Shown in pieces: positions 12,701-26,300 of a DNA stretch of 64,000 nucleotides. How positions within the stretch are numbered: position 1 is the stretch's first letter; each line of letters begins with the position of its first letter. The DNA lies in contig CM032795.1 in assembly GCA_019155185.1 (NCBI GenBank), positions 17,649,795 to 17,713,794 of the forward strand. The letters are read 5' to 3'. The DNA is from Beaufortia kweichowensis. Its lineage: Eukaryota > Chordata > Actinopteri > Cypriniformes > Gastromyzontidae. The notes below the pieces were generated by a model. That model searched no databases, was not told the DNA's origin, and worked only from the letters and a program-made list of their open reading frames with translations. Both the position numbers and the translations under genes were made by a program.

Positions 12701-15700
12701 ATCCTCTTTGGGGAAAAAAATTGGCAAGGATATACTTTGGGTGGGAAATATCTATGTGATGAGTGTTTTATGATTTTAAAACATAAAAAATACTTTTTGA
12801 AATTACTTTCTGATATTCATGTTCAGTATTTACAGAGTTTGTTGGCATGAACTTCGAACATGACAAACCTGTTCAATTTTAGACCATCCTTTGTGTAACT
12901 AGGAAAACAATAACCTAAAATATTGTCTAGTTTTAGATTTTGAAATGATGCCATGAGCCAGAATAAACAAACTATGTTTATGAATGAGCAGTTATTAATA
13001 GCTTTGTGTATATTTTGCCATCTGAAATAGCTAAAGATAACAAATAATATTTGACTTTCCATTTGAACATCTGGTATAGATTAATAAAAATGGTGAAGGG
13101 ATGTTGTTTTTTTAGTATAAACAAAAAATGAACAAGTACAAGGTGGTGTTTAAGAAAATAAATGACTGTATCTTTAAATATGTATTAGGTTTAGGATAAT
13201 TTCATACCTGGTAGAAGAGATTCTAGTGTTCACAAACATCAGGTCTGATATTTAGGATTATACCATAATCCGTGTTGTAGTTTAGCAGAAGCAGCTCTGA
13301 ATCATATTGGCATTGTGTTATTTCCTGCCCGAAAGCTTTTGGTTCATGGTCTGAGAGTCTGTGGGTGAATGTTTGACTGACGTTCAGATAAGACAATTCA
13401 TTCTCTGGCCAGTCTCAAAAATAAAATAATCACCATCCCCCAGATATGCGAGAGGTCAGCGAATGTCAGATTGAAGAAGCCGGGTATGCATGTGTGCCTT
13501 TAATCTCTGCTCTTTGCTTTGACTTTAGATATGTCTTTGTCATAAGATCATAGTCAAATTTTGTACATATTTTCTAGTGAATGATCAGGAATGCAAGAGG
13601 GTTTTTTGTATGAAGCGTTTTGGAGGTAAAGAAAGGGAAATAACTGGAAACAGCGTCCAGGAAGGGAGAGCCACACTCCTTGCAGGAAGGATCAGTAGCA
13701 TTTTTCCGGCTTGTCTTCAGTGTGGAAGAACTCAGTGTTACTCGAAGTTAATTAATGACGCTGTTGACCGAAGGTGACACAGGAAACAGTGCGGTAGCAG
13801 CACACTCCATTATGTGCGTGAGACTGAGATGGAGTAGCGTGTGTCCGCTCGGGTTAACTCCTTTGGCTTATCTTCTGATGTCCATATTTAGTACACAGAT
13901 TCTGCTTACATCGATCTACGTAATAAAATTTGCACAAGGAGCAAAATACATTGTGGGACTGATAGGGATAGAAGTGTGGTTAAAAAACTACAAAGCAATC
14001 ATTGTAAAACATTAAAGGCCAAACCACGCCTGATCCATGTGATCCTTTATTAAATAACAGTATGTGGTTTAATGAGAGTAACAACAAAATATGTAATCAG
14101 CTCAATGGCCACTGCTCCTCTCATTATGTTGATTGAAATAAGACAAGAATTTCAGGTCAGTTCCTTTTTAGATCAAGCTGTTGTTTGGTTTAGACTTTAA
14201 AAAGGGGAAAATGCTATTGAACACTATGAGTTTGTAAAAGTGCATTGTAGAATAAGTTTCAATAAATTTTTCTTGCTAACATTAGACCAGTTATCATTCT
14301 TTTTTATTGTTAGCTAAAGCGAGCAAAAGAAAAACGTAAACAGATGTCTCATGTCAGTGGTAAAACAACTATAATCAGTAAAAAAAACGTGAGCATAATA
14401 CTAGACCAGTATAATTTTAAATAATAAACCAAAGGAATATACATTCTTTGATGTACTGGTTATGTGCAATCTAATTCTACAGTAGAGTATTAGCAAAAGC
14501 GTTTTTATTTATTTTTGTTAACTATAGACTAGGAATCTGAATCCATGTAAAATGTCAAAAGCGTTGGAATGAAAACGGCGTACAGCAGGATTATGAAAGG
14601 ATAGCAGTTATTAGCTGAATAGAGCGCTTTGTCCTCAGTGATTCAGCTCTCACAGAGACACATCTCATTTTGTACTAATGGACAATAAAGTCTATTAAAG
14701 AGGCAGATTTTAGGCCTGTTGCACTGATTGGCTATAAAAGATGAACTTCTGTTTCTTCTTATTAACTATGAACTTCACTACTTTCTTATTTCCATTGGGA
14801 ACCAGCATGGATTACATACAGCATAAGTAAAAAACGTTGTAGAGTTCACTGCTTCTCAGAAATTCATACATGTATTAAAAATGTTAATAGTTTGCCATTT
14901 TTAGGTCGAAGGACCATTTGTTTTTTTTTTCATTTATTTTTTATTTTAAAATATTTTCTTGTATCTCGTATTGATATTCAGAGACAACTTTGAGACAAAT
15001 ACACAGCAGAATATTGTGCACAATATCATGGATATTGCTCGGCATACATGTGATGAGATTATTATACTTTTTTGTTCTCTCTTTTTTCTCAATCTCTCCA
15101 GATGAATAAAAGCATGAGGATTGAGGGTAATGGACTGCGTAATATTATGAAGATTACAATGAGGCACTTCTGTTCAATCCCTTGGTTTAAGCTTCATTGT
15201 AAAACCGAGTGCACTTATTGTATTGTACATAAAACATGTAGAAATGTGATTTAATGACTGATTAATTTGTATGATAGAACTGCTCAGTTTAATGCACTAA
15301 AATGGAGGACAAAGGACAAATTAGGCACAAAGCAGGCATTTTCTTATTTCTGTGGTCTGATCTTGTGGTGAAATCTTGTGTCTTGTCTCAAATGTTTTCA
15401 TTATCTTTCTCTTCCCATGTCCTCTTAGATGCCCGTTTTGAATCAGCAATATGCTATTTCCTAGTGCCTACTATGTATTCTCTGTGTTTCACCATTTTAC
15501 AATTTTACTTCAGCTGTTTGCAGAATGCAAAGTAAAAAAAAATGCTGTGGAAAATCATTTTAAACCTTTTCTCAGATGTGGGCTTGAACCTTCAATCAGT
15601 TATCAAATTTTACAGAAACATCCTTTCACACTGTACCTGCAGACTGTATTCAGTTCATTGGTTTGATGTAAAAGTAGCTTTCCACTTCTGTAACCCAGCG

Positions 15701-16009
15701 TCCAGTTCTTATCAAACACACCTGAACAAGTTTATCAATTTCTTTAAGATTACTTGAAAATTTCAGGTAGTTGTGTGTAAGAAAAGGGCTGCAACAAAAG
15801 TCTGCAGGATGGTGAACACGGATTTGAAGAGCGCTGCTGGCCTGCATTGCTCCAGACACTTAAATTTGCTCTTTAAAATACAAAAAGTACACTGGACTAC
15901 ACTGCGTTTCTTTAATTATCACATTCTTCTCCATCATTTAGTCATTCTTTTAAGGAATTACAGCTGCCATTGTCAGTTGAAAATGTATACAAACATCAAC
16001 ACCTTTGCT

Positions 16010-16053
16010 GGAATAGAATAGAATAGAATAGAATAGAATAGAATAGAATAGAA
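16010..16053. repeat. (GAATA)n microsatellite
   Basis: Perfect tandem pentanucleotide GAATA repeat, about eight to nine units, within the presumed first intron of wscd2. Confidence 0.9.
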
Positions 16054-16789
16054 TAAAGACTTAATTTAATTGCAGTACCATTAAAATTTTAATTCATTTA
16101 AGGGTGTTTAAGGGCTTTCAACTCCAACTGTAGCCAAGCTGGTAAAACAATTCAGATAAATCCAAAGAAATGGGTTTAAATTTACCTACAGTACCTAAGG
16201 GATCTCATCTCTTCTCTCGTTGCCCATGTAAGCTTTTGGGAATGGATTCAGTGTTTACATAAGCTTTTGGAGTAAGAGACATCTCAAGAGGTTGCCCTCA
16301 CCACACCAATAATCCACTTCTTCACTCACCTGCTGTACTCAAGAAAATGGCATTAAGTGGCTTATAAACCCCAGTAGCAGGATCAAAATCCCTGCAGATT
16401 CTCAGTGAGAAATTGTTATCCAGCTGCCAGATCATTTGAGCAGCTACATTAGTAATTAATTGCAGTTGGGCATAGAGCCAGTAACGGGCACATGCTAAGA
16501 GATCAGACATCTCTCTAATTAAAAAAGCTGGCATGAAAACATCAGGGTGAGGCAGATGTTACTTGCCAAAAACAGGACATGGCAATGTGAATGAAATATT
16601 GAAAGAATAATTCACTCAAAAATTTAAATTCATATCTTTCAGAGAGAGAGAGATTTTTGCTGTTTTACTAAAAAAAATAAACAATGTCTACATTGAACAA
16701 TGTCTACACTGAAAAGGCGTGTCTTTGGTTTGTGAATTTGTTCCAGATTGCAGTGAAATGTTATCTGTTGTTGTAAATAACAAAGAAAA

Positions 16790-17018
16790 TGTGACCCTGT
16801 CTGTAAAAACCAGGCTAAAGTCTAAAAATGTAATTCTGAAATAATGAGCATCAAAGTTTGATTTCACCAATTAATTTCACGATTCATGATTTAAATCTTT
16901 AAATTAAAGATATCAAGGTTATATTTTCACAGAATGTTCTTAACATTATGTGGGATGATTTTATGTAGTAAATCACAAAAAAACGACTTTAGCTGGGTTT
17001 TTTATGGGCAGGGTCACA
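16790..17018. mobile_element. MITE with TGTGACCCT termini
   Basis: The left end is TGTGACCCTGTCTGTAAAAA and the right end reads TTTTTTATGGGCAGGGTCACA, an inverted match with few mismatches. The interior has no coding capacity and the length is 229 bp. A longer, related element with the same terminal sequence lies in a sart3 intron at 58625-58905. This terminal motif is one I associate with very abundant cyprinid DNA elements. Confidence 0.75.
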
Positions 17019-18675
17019 AATAATTAAGGCAAAATAATAAAACACAGAAGTAAGGGGTTGGCAGGGCTAGTAAATAAACTCCCCACTTCTCCATGACACT
17101 GGTGGATAAGGTCATCACTTTTGGCAACATGTTGACAGCCGTTGGAATACTTTACAAGATGCTGACAGGGTCCAAACCACGATCACATGTGGAGAATATC
17201 ACTTACATAATTTATGATGAGAAACATTTGCTTTCCCATTGTTGTTGCCCTTTCAAATGTTTCTTGCACGAAATGTGTCCCACAGGAAAATGTTTGTTAT
17301 AATATTCTGTAAATAATGGTCTTTGTGGTTTTGATGTGCATTCTTATTAAGACAGGCCACATTTACTGTACTTTACAGTAGCATGGTTATATTGTTCGTC
17401 TATTATGTACCATGATGCATAGCATAAAATCAAATTTCATCAACTCCTTGTCTTATGAACTTCTTGGCTGAAGCTGGAAGTGAAAAGATATCAGAAGACT
17501 TTTCCCTCCCATCCTTATTACTTCGATTGCTCAATCATCCAAATAGGGAAACGAGAGCTTGTTGCCAGTAGAAAGTGAGGAAATTCAGACTACTAACTGA
17601 TCTGAAACTGGTTTGACACTTTCTTTTCATATGCAGAATGTCCAAAACCAAATTCTTTATTCATTGGGAGATGCAAAAAAAAGATGTAAAACTAAAAAGT
17701 AAGATCTGGTTTGTAAATTTATAGAAAATACTAGTTTGACCAGATGAATGTTTGCAGTTTGTTTGTAACAGTGTTAGCGTAGGTGGTCCCACATGAGCAG
17801 TGACTTTTTTTATTTACAATCGGGCATATGCAGGGAGACTCGGTGTAATGGCACTCGGTTTGCTGATGCTGATTCTCTAACAGTAATGGAGTATGTATTT
17901 ATGGAAAGTCCTGTGGACCATAACCTGAGGTTACAGCCCTCAAGCAGCCAAGATTAATTCTGACATGTTTTGCTCGTAATTGTCTTTTGCTCAATATATT
18001 TAGGTTTATTTGGTGTTGATGGTAAAAATAGCCAATAAAAATGTCCCACCCTGTCTAATTAAAGTGGTGGTCAAACCATAACTGATGTCATCCAAATGAA
18101 ATTAAACACGTTTGCAGAAAGCTTGTTGTTAAATCAAACAGTGTTGAGTTAACTGCTGCTGTGAATGTCTGTCTGCCCGAGGCTGTTGAATATATTATAC
18201 ATCCAGTGGCCCTAAAAAGTATTTAGACATGTAGGACACTGTTTGAATTTTATTGCATTAGACATGTTTTTAACAATATATGCTACATATTTGTTAGTGT
18301 GTTATCTAATGCAGTATTTAAGTTTTATGTGAGTGGAGTGAAATGTATTTGGGGGAATAATATTTGAACATTTCTATTTAACAGCCTTTAGTTTCTACAT
18401 TTAAATTGTGCTCTTGGCTACTACTGTACTTTGTAAAACCGTTAGCCGCCCATGTGTCTCCAACAAGCCTATAAGTTGTACCACAAGTAAACACTTTTTT
18501 CCCACAGATTTACAAGCACATTTGATCTACAGAGTTAAGAAACAAATACATGTGAAAAGAAATGTGTCTATGGCAAATAAAAGAGCTTACAAATGAAATC
18601 ATTAACACATTGGTATTCAGCTCAAATTTTAATTATTTTTCTCTGTCTTCCTCTCCTGTCTTGCCCTCCCTGTAG

Positions 18676-18790
18676 GCGTTGAGCTATATCTACACTGAAT
18701 GAGCTCTGTGTGCCGCTGGTGTAGAATGTTGTCTCGATAACATCAGCCCGACTCCGCTCTGACTGCCGCAGGTGGAAGCCCAGGGGTCAG
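18676..18790 (+). other. wscd2: Putative second non-coding exon of wscd2
   Basis: Bounded by a good acceptor (CCTCCCTGTAG| before 18676) and a good donor (GGGGTCAG|GTAACG after 18790). It is GC-richer than its flanks and has no long open frame. It would splice to the acceptor TTTTCATTTTCAG| before 19914. Prediction only; the exon is placed from splice signals. Confidence 0.45.
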
Positions 18791-19544
18791 GTAACGGTGA
18801 CATTGGGAGGTTTTATACCCACACACACTTTCACATTCACACTCACGCACACACTGTAGCGGGATGTTAGTTGTGGAAAATTCCATGACCGACGGAAGGA
18901 ACCTGATTATGACTCTTAGTTTAAACACTGTGAATGTATTTGTCCACTGTGGACACTGGGGTCTTTGAGAGTGGGGGAATAGACTTATTCACTTCGTTTT
19001 GTTTTAAACATGAACATGTTTGTATTTTATTGCCAATATTGTTTTTCTTTAAAATATCTGAACTTAAAACCAAGATCATTTTTGTTTGTAGATAATTGAT
19101 CATTAAATAAAAATAAATAAATAAAAATGAAATAAAAAAAAAACGAAAAATGTATTTTTAAAAGCTTTGTAAGTTTATCTTGTTTATCTTATTTACTTGG
19201 GTAGTTGACAAATACTGTATATACTGTGTATGTAAATGAGTCCTATGGTGTGACAGAAAAAATGTAAAAAAAACCTCTTAATAATATACAAATAGCATGA
19301 GAGAGATTTATCTTCTTTGTTAGAGTTAGAAATCGGATGAAAGAGATTTATTTTCAGTGTTAGAGGCTTTTATTCTAAATGTTTGCACACCATAGAACTC
19401 ATTTATGGTGTATTTGTCAGCTTCCCACTTATACTTTGCTTTGTACTCCAATCACATGATTTTTGCCTGAAAAGCAAAATAAAAAATAGAATTTCCTTGA
19501 AGGTGAAACGCAAGCTGATTTAGGGTGAAATCTTTTGCCTTGGT

Positions 19545-19672
19545 CAGAAAGCATAGCAACACCCTGGCAACCACCCACAACACCATAGCAACCTCATAGC
19601 ATCCCATAGCATGTCCTGGCAACCACCCCAGCATTATGTTAGCAGTTGCATGGAAAAGCATAACTTGCAATT
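19545..19672. repeat. CATAGCAAC-type minisatellite
   Basis: Degenerate tandem array of CATAGCAAC and TGGCAACCACC words. A shorter similar array sits at 35875-35945 inside the wscd2-like pseudogene region. This class of repeat is widespread in cyprinid fish. Confidence 0.6.
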
Positions 19673-19913
19673 TCATTTAGAAAATCTAGTTTAAAAAATA
19701 GAGGCAGTGTCATCCATGTATATCCATAACATCCATGCGATCATCTTTATCAGAGCTATCACACACATTACTGCTATGTTTTGTATTTGGCTGTTTATGA
19801 AAAATGTTTGATTTTACCTATATATCCTTAATTAATATCATATATAGAGCTGTTCAATGCTCGGTGACCTCACCAATATTTATTCAGTATCTATATCTAT
19901 TTTTCATTTTCAG

Positions 19914-20364
19914 ACTGTAAGTCAGGAGTGAATCAGCATGACTTTTGATTGACAGACAGCTTGGTGGGAAACAAGGCCTCAGGAGTCCGATAACAGCAGT
20001 GAAAGCGTCGCCACGGCAATATCATCTTTCAGTCTTCACTGCCACTCGTCTTTCTCAACATGGCCTCCGCAGTGGCACCTCTGTCTTTCGTTTCTGGATC
20101 TGTGGGGATGTAGAGAGAAACTGGAAACCCGACACATTTCTGTTGCATTTCTGCTGGAAAGTGTCATCAGACTTCAAGGTTTTGAAACATCAGCTTCAAA
20201 CTGTATAAAGTTTTTGCACATCGATTTGAGGTTGAGGAATACTTCTGAGGGATTCACAGAAGCAACAAACACTTTACAACAAAAGTACAAGCGCATCGCT
20301 GTCTCTTGTTTTTTATGTTTCTGTGTAACGCCGAAGGCCAGTGCGTGTGGCTCGAGAGCCCGTC
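19914..20364 (+). promoter_or_regulatory. wscd2: wscd2 5' UTR with upstream ORFs
   Basis: The UTR part of the first coding exon begins after an acceptor at 19912-19913. It contains several upstream ATGs. The strongest, at 20060, has A at -3 and G at +4 and opens a 17-codon reading frame that stops at 20113. A four-codon frame begins near 19938. Upstream frames in this context usually lower translation of the main frame, so wscd2 may be translationally restrained. Confidence 0.5.
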
Positions 20365-23300
20365 ATGGCCAGAACTCTGCTGAAAATCCATCGATATTTC
20401 CGCCGCAAACCGGTGCGCTTTTTCTCCTTCATCCTTCTCTACCTCACCGCTGGCAGCCTGGTTTTTCTTCACTCCGGTTTCTCCAGCGATACCTCCACTA
20501 GCGGTTCTGGGAGCGGCCGTGACCCAGTTATATCTGATGGTGGGGGAGGAGCAGGTGCTGGAAGTTCCACCTCTGATGGTTTGGGGATCCTAGGGAGGGT
20601 GTTTAAGGAGACACGGAGAGCGCCCCGGAGATTTGGACCACCTTGGATGAAAGAAAATGGGGCACAGGATGCACCGGAGTGGGCAGGGAGAGGAGCTCAT
20701 GCCAATAGCTGGAATCATGGAGCCAAAGGAAGAAGCACCAAAGAGATGGATGATGGGAGAGGTAGGAGCTCATTTACCATGACAAGGTTTTACTTCTGTT
20801 TAAAAGCAAACATTCATACTAGTTATTAGCATCCACAACCAGACATATGCTGGGAACACACAGATGACACACATGGTAAAAACATAAATAAATAATGTTT
20901 ATTTATTTATGTAAACTTTGGTAATGACTCAAACCACAAAGCACAGCTCTCCATCTGATAACATCAACTTCTCACACTCTCAGTGCAGAAGAGAGAATCT
21001 TAATTAAGTGTATTAAAAGAAAAAACTCATAATACATAAACGCACTGATTGGCTCTCCAAGATCAGAACAGAGAATGATTTAGTCTGCCTGTGGTCAGAC
21101 TTGTTCCGAAGGGCACGGTTGAAGCTCGGTGGAGTGTAGCAGTCCGTCCAGGTCTTTGAAGTTTTAGGCTAGAGAAATAAAGTGCCCTTTTCCTGACTGA
21201 TGAAGTAAAAAATGAATGTGTGTGTGTGTTGTGGAGTGACACATTGGGGAGCTGTTGTTAGTTGCATATCCTCAGGCATTTACTTCATAGCTGTTAAGTA
21301 TTTCACAGATTTTGTCATTAAATCAGAAACGATTTATATATCATGCAATTTTTGTGTTCACATATCATTTAATTAAAATCATTGGATCAATAACATCAAT
21401 TGTCCATAAAAGCCTTTATGGTTATCATAAAGAAGTTTTATTCTCACAGGCATGGTCATGGGTTACTCGTGTGCAAAAAACATCTGACCTCTTTTCTAAC
21501 ACACTGAATATTCCTGTATACTGTACATACAGACAGTTTATTCATCTTAAAAATAAAAGCTACTGTTGATTGGTGAAGGCGTTAAATATGAATGTGACGT
21601 GCATCGTATTTGGTTTTCTCTTTGCTGAAGGGCTTAGATTATAAATCTGAACTATATCAGTCATTTTTGCATGTGTGCACTATTTTATTTTATTTAAGTA
21701 CAAACACTTGCCAGTTCAATATTCGGCACTAACACACAGTTTCTCTGAAAGATGTACTAGATCCAGAATAAACTCTGTATGATTCCATATGGTACTCGCT
21801 ATAGTTCACACAAAAAGGTAAAAAGAAGCCAATTAGTGGATTGTGTCATTCTCGGGTCATTACCTTTATCCATAGGGAGGTTTAAGAGTTGAGAACAGAT
21901 GGTTCTCAAGCTTATCCCTCCAGGCCCCTAGTAAAACTCAGCTTGATTTATTTTTGACAGTCATACGCTATATTTCACAATTTTGAAAGCAACCTTTAAA
22001 GAGAAAGCTGATTTATAATAATTGTGGAAATTTATTTGTAGGGTTTTAACAAAAGCAACATTAAATCTTAAAAGAAGTCTTGAAGAAGAAGAGGAAGACG
22101 AGATCAGTGCTGCAATATCCTTCTCTGTACAATGTCTGCAATACCAACAGCACCAGATATAGTAACAAAAAGTAACACTGACGGATGGTAATGCAGAACT
22201 TGTGTACTCTGTCTTATATGAACTCGGTTACATCATCTTATGTGGCCATTTGAAGAAAGTACAGACTGTAATAGACAAACTCAAATCCCATTTTTAACTC
22301 AATATGATACTTCAAAATCAACCTTTATCATACTGTTACTGACTACTTTAATTGTTTTGATACTCTGAATGCTTATGGCCTTAAAGACACTCATCCACAG
22401 CAGGAGAGAGAGGATAATCTTTACACGTCAATACATTTTCCCAGCTCTATTTATCAATATATAGACCTTGTCTCAACTCTGCCCCCTTCTGGACAAAGTC
22501 ACTCATTACTAGCTTGACAAAATTGGAACTTAACACTAATGAAAGAACAGGTACAAACATTTTGTTTTAAATAAAATCTGTAAAAGAGAGTTTAAAGGTA
22601 TTAAAAGAATGTATTATCTATTGTTAAACAGCAGTACAGTTTTCTGAAGCGTTCTATTAATACTTTCAAATCTGAGATCTACTATCTTGTGTGATCAAAA
22701 GCATAAAAACATCCCTCTTCATTATCCTTCATACAACCAGAGCGAATAATTAACACAGACGGCGCGCTATGTGGTACAGCACAGCATCATTATCTCTGTA
22801 GTCATGCTGTGAGCGAGATTTTTATCCTTGCACTTAGATGCTTTACAGAATGCCAATACAGTGTTGAGTGAATGGAGTTTGACTTGTTGATAAAGCAGAT
22901 TAGTGAGCTTGCCCTCTGGGCCTGCCAATACGATTAACTCACGGCCCACGATCCTGCTCGCTGCTTTTTAGACAATTGCAATTACCATAATGTTATACTG
23001 GTTAGGGTGTGCATAAGACATTACCCCCCTTCTGCAACCCATCTCGGCTATTAGAAAAGACATTAAACCCTAATGGGGATAGATGAGATTATGGAGAAAG
23101 AATGGATGTCATGCGAAAAGGCATTTGGGGTATTTTGTGTGTGTGTGTGTCTGTGTGTCACAAAAGATGAGATTGATGGAGCAGATGATAGTGCAGCAGA
23201 CTGTAAATATTTTAGGGAACAAATGCCAGAACTCTGCAGCTGTAGCATGTGTTATAATGTTGTATGTCACAGACTGTTGATGGTCACATGATGTTGGCAT

Positions 23301-26300
23301 AATTATATTACAAAAGTAATTTCAAACAATGAAAATATACTTTCAGACTAAAGGATTTTTAAGAACATGAGAAACATTTTTGGCAATTGTGTCTAAACCT
23401 TTGTCTGGTACTGTAGGCCTATATGGCATAGACCTGTCAGCTGATTTAAATCCAGTACACCCTTATTTAAGGTCTTCTTTACATATTTGATATTATTCCA
23501 TGATCTCTGAACAATGACTATGTCTCTAAAAGCCTAAACAGTCTGAAAAATTCATTTAGCCTAGATTTTATAAAATACAATACAATATTATGTTATTGTT
23601 GCTCACACACTACATTATATTAGCAATACACACTGTAGCTTATGGGTTTGATTCCCACAAACACATACTGATAAAAATATACAATTTGAATGCACTGGAA
23701 GTTTTGAATTAAAATGTCTGCCAAATGCATGAATGTAAATATATTGATTACTCTGATAGTTTGCCTCTGTATAATATAAATACTGATAAAAATGTTCATT
23801 CATTTCCTTTCTCACATATATACTTGTAATCATTCAAGTGTTTTAACTATTGAAAAAGCTAAACAGAGCAAGGCAACTTATCAAGTCTGGATGTAATTTT
23901 ACTTGTTGGCCACTGAACGGCGCTGTTTGTCAACATAAGGAACGCTAGAGCGTGCTGTTGAACGTAATGCGTCACACACTATCAAAGGTCACGTTTTATG
24001 GAGTAACAGGGTTTATTACCAGCAACAAATCAGTGCTTTAACTTAATTTTGAAATTGTTTGTGCATAAATAATTAATTTCATGTCCGTTGTTTTTCTTAT
24101 TTTTGTAAGTTACTTTGGATGAAAGTGTTTTTTATGTTTTTCTCCTTTCAGCGAAATACATCGGCTGCTATGTTGATGACACGCAGAAGCGCGCGCTCAG
24201 AGGCGTGTCCTTCTTTGACTACAAGAAAATGACTGTCTTCCGTTGCCAAGACAACTGTGCTGAGAGGTGCGTGTGCTAAAACTTTTCATCTCGATGTGCG
24301 TGAATAAACACAAATATACCCACTCGGACCCTATCGTGCACAAACGCACACATACTGTACAGTGAACCATGCACATATAAGCACTCCCACGCGAAGAGTT
24401 GACGTCCTGAAGGTGACAGACATGACTAATGTAACACTCCGTTAGTCTAGTTGCGACATTAGCAGTGATTTCAGATTTGATATTACGAACACAGCCACCT
24501 AAAATAACTATTAAATATACTGAAGATCACATGCTATGTCCCTTTACGTGTTTCTTGTTCTACATACTACAAGTGTACTCTTTGTTTTGGGAAAGTTTGC
24601 GTACATTGAGTGTGTGCGACATACGCTGCCTTCCAGCCACGTCGGAAATGGGATATTTCCAATATCAACCCGGAAATAATCACTTTTTAGTGTTACTAAA
24701 TACTTTAATTGTTACTAAATCCAGATGTTATTTCTGGGTTTGAGGTGTGAAATATCCTACATAAAATTGGTCTGGAATGCAATTACATTACATAAAAATA
24801 CAATTCCATGCATTTCAACTTCTCTTAATTCATTATTATTTATGTAATGTTCAGTATGAAAAATATTTGTTTAATTCAGTGAAGCATCCCTTATTTCATT
24901 TATTATTTAGTGTAGACTCATTAAATGTCTCTGTCTCATAATGAATTATGACTAATATCTGCCAATTGTGGCTAATGTCTTCCAATATTCACTGGAAATA
25001 GTGTACCATTCAGGTACTACTTTAAGGACACTCCTTGTATATTTTAATTTGGGACACAAACTGCAAAGAAACAGTTTTTAGAACTTTATGTTCTGATTTA
25101 ATCTGTTTAACCTGTTTGCACTCTTGTTTCCTTCCCATATGATTCGTTCCTCTATTCAGCCTGCTTTCTGTTTTATCTTAGAGATTCTTATTGCATAACA
25201 GATTCAAACACATGACTCTGTCTTAGTTAGAAGAACAAGAAACAAAAGAGAGAGAGAGAGGTTGAGGGAGGTAATGATTAAAGAATGTTTGGATATAGGG
25301 AGCGGCAGTCTGTAACTTGAATCTCTGTTTGAAGCATACAATTGTGGATTACTTCTTATCTTCACATGTGTATCTTCACACTTTCCTGACAGATTAAAAT
25401 ATAAATCATGAATCTTACAGTTGTGCACCTAAAGAAACAGAAAGTCTCAAAAGTGGATTGAAGAGAACAGCGAAAGAGAAAGATGGAGGCACTTCAGAGA
25501 GAATAAACACTTCAGTCTCCTCTCAGTGCTGTATGTCCATTCAGAAGTTCAATCACCACCATCACTTTAACAGAACAGGATATGATGTCATGCTTTAGAT
25601 TGGTCATGCTCCAAAACTAATGCAATATACATTACATTCTTTGATGTTAGAAGTCACACATTTTCTCATGCAGATTTGAACAGGGTTCAAAAAATACAGG
25701 TTCACCAAACCTTTTAATATGTAGTGGAATGCTTAGCCTTATTAGATTAAAAGTTTCCCATGACCGCCCCTTTAGTTTTGCCTTGATATGTGTCTTAGCA
25801 GAGTCAAAACAGGAAACTAGTGGTGAAGAAGAAAGGAATTAGGACATCATGACCCAGAAGAATGAGTTTCTGTATAGCTCACTGCTTCAGAGCTGTGAAA
25901 CAGAGAGCAAACACACACACCCCCTTAAACAGTACATGAATGAACTTTCTACTGTGTGACTTCAATGCAGTCATGTGTGACAAACAGTTTGGCTTCTGTC
26001 TGTCTGCTTACATTTAATTTTCCTCCCGTTTCCTGTGTTGTCAGGGGGTATCTCTATGCTGGTCTGGAGTTTGGAGCAGAGTGCTACTGTGGTCACAAGA
26101 TCCAGGCGGCCAACGTGTCAGAGAGTGACTGTAATATGGAGTGTAAAGGGGAGAGGAGTAACATCTGTGGGGGACCTAATCGGCTCTCAATATATAGACT
26201 GGAGCTGAGTCAGGAGTCTGCTCGAAGATGTGAGCATCCTCACACACAGGTTTCTATACATTGTGGGGACTTTCCATAGACATTCACTTTTATACTGTAC

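Larger units (their letters stand above)
5756..18675 (+). other. wscd2: Putative first intron of wscd2 (gene-free)
   Basis: Nearly 13 kb of AT-rich sequence without recognisable exons on either strand. It contains microsatellite-like tracts at 9630-9712 and 16010-16053 and a MITE at 16790-17018. Non-AT-rich islands near 10200-10330 and 13580-13870 have no clear coding signal and may be regulatory. A long 5' intron fits known vertebrate WSCD2 genes, which have several non-coding 5' exons. Confidence 0.5.
20762..24151 (+). other. wscd2: wscd2 intron after the first coding exon
   Basis: No exon-like sequence is seen. It contains a (TG)n tract near 23140-23160, a remnant of the same DNA element as 4511-4874 at 23323-23416, and a SINE remnant at 23600-23740. 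The last 270 bp (from about 23880) are the left edge of the segment that was tandemly copied to 30626 onwards. Confidence 0.6.

Noticed and set aside
24420..24740. Sequence in wscd2 intron 2 that is missing from the pseudogene copy
   Set aside because: It could be an insertion, but I could not find clear terminal repeats or a target duplication.
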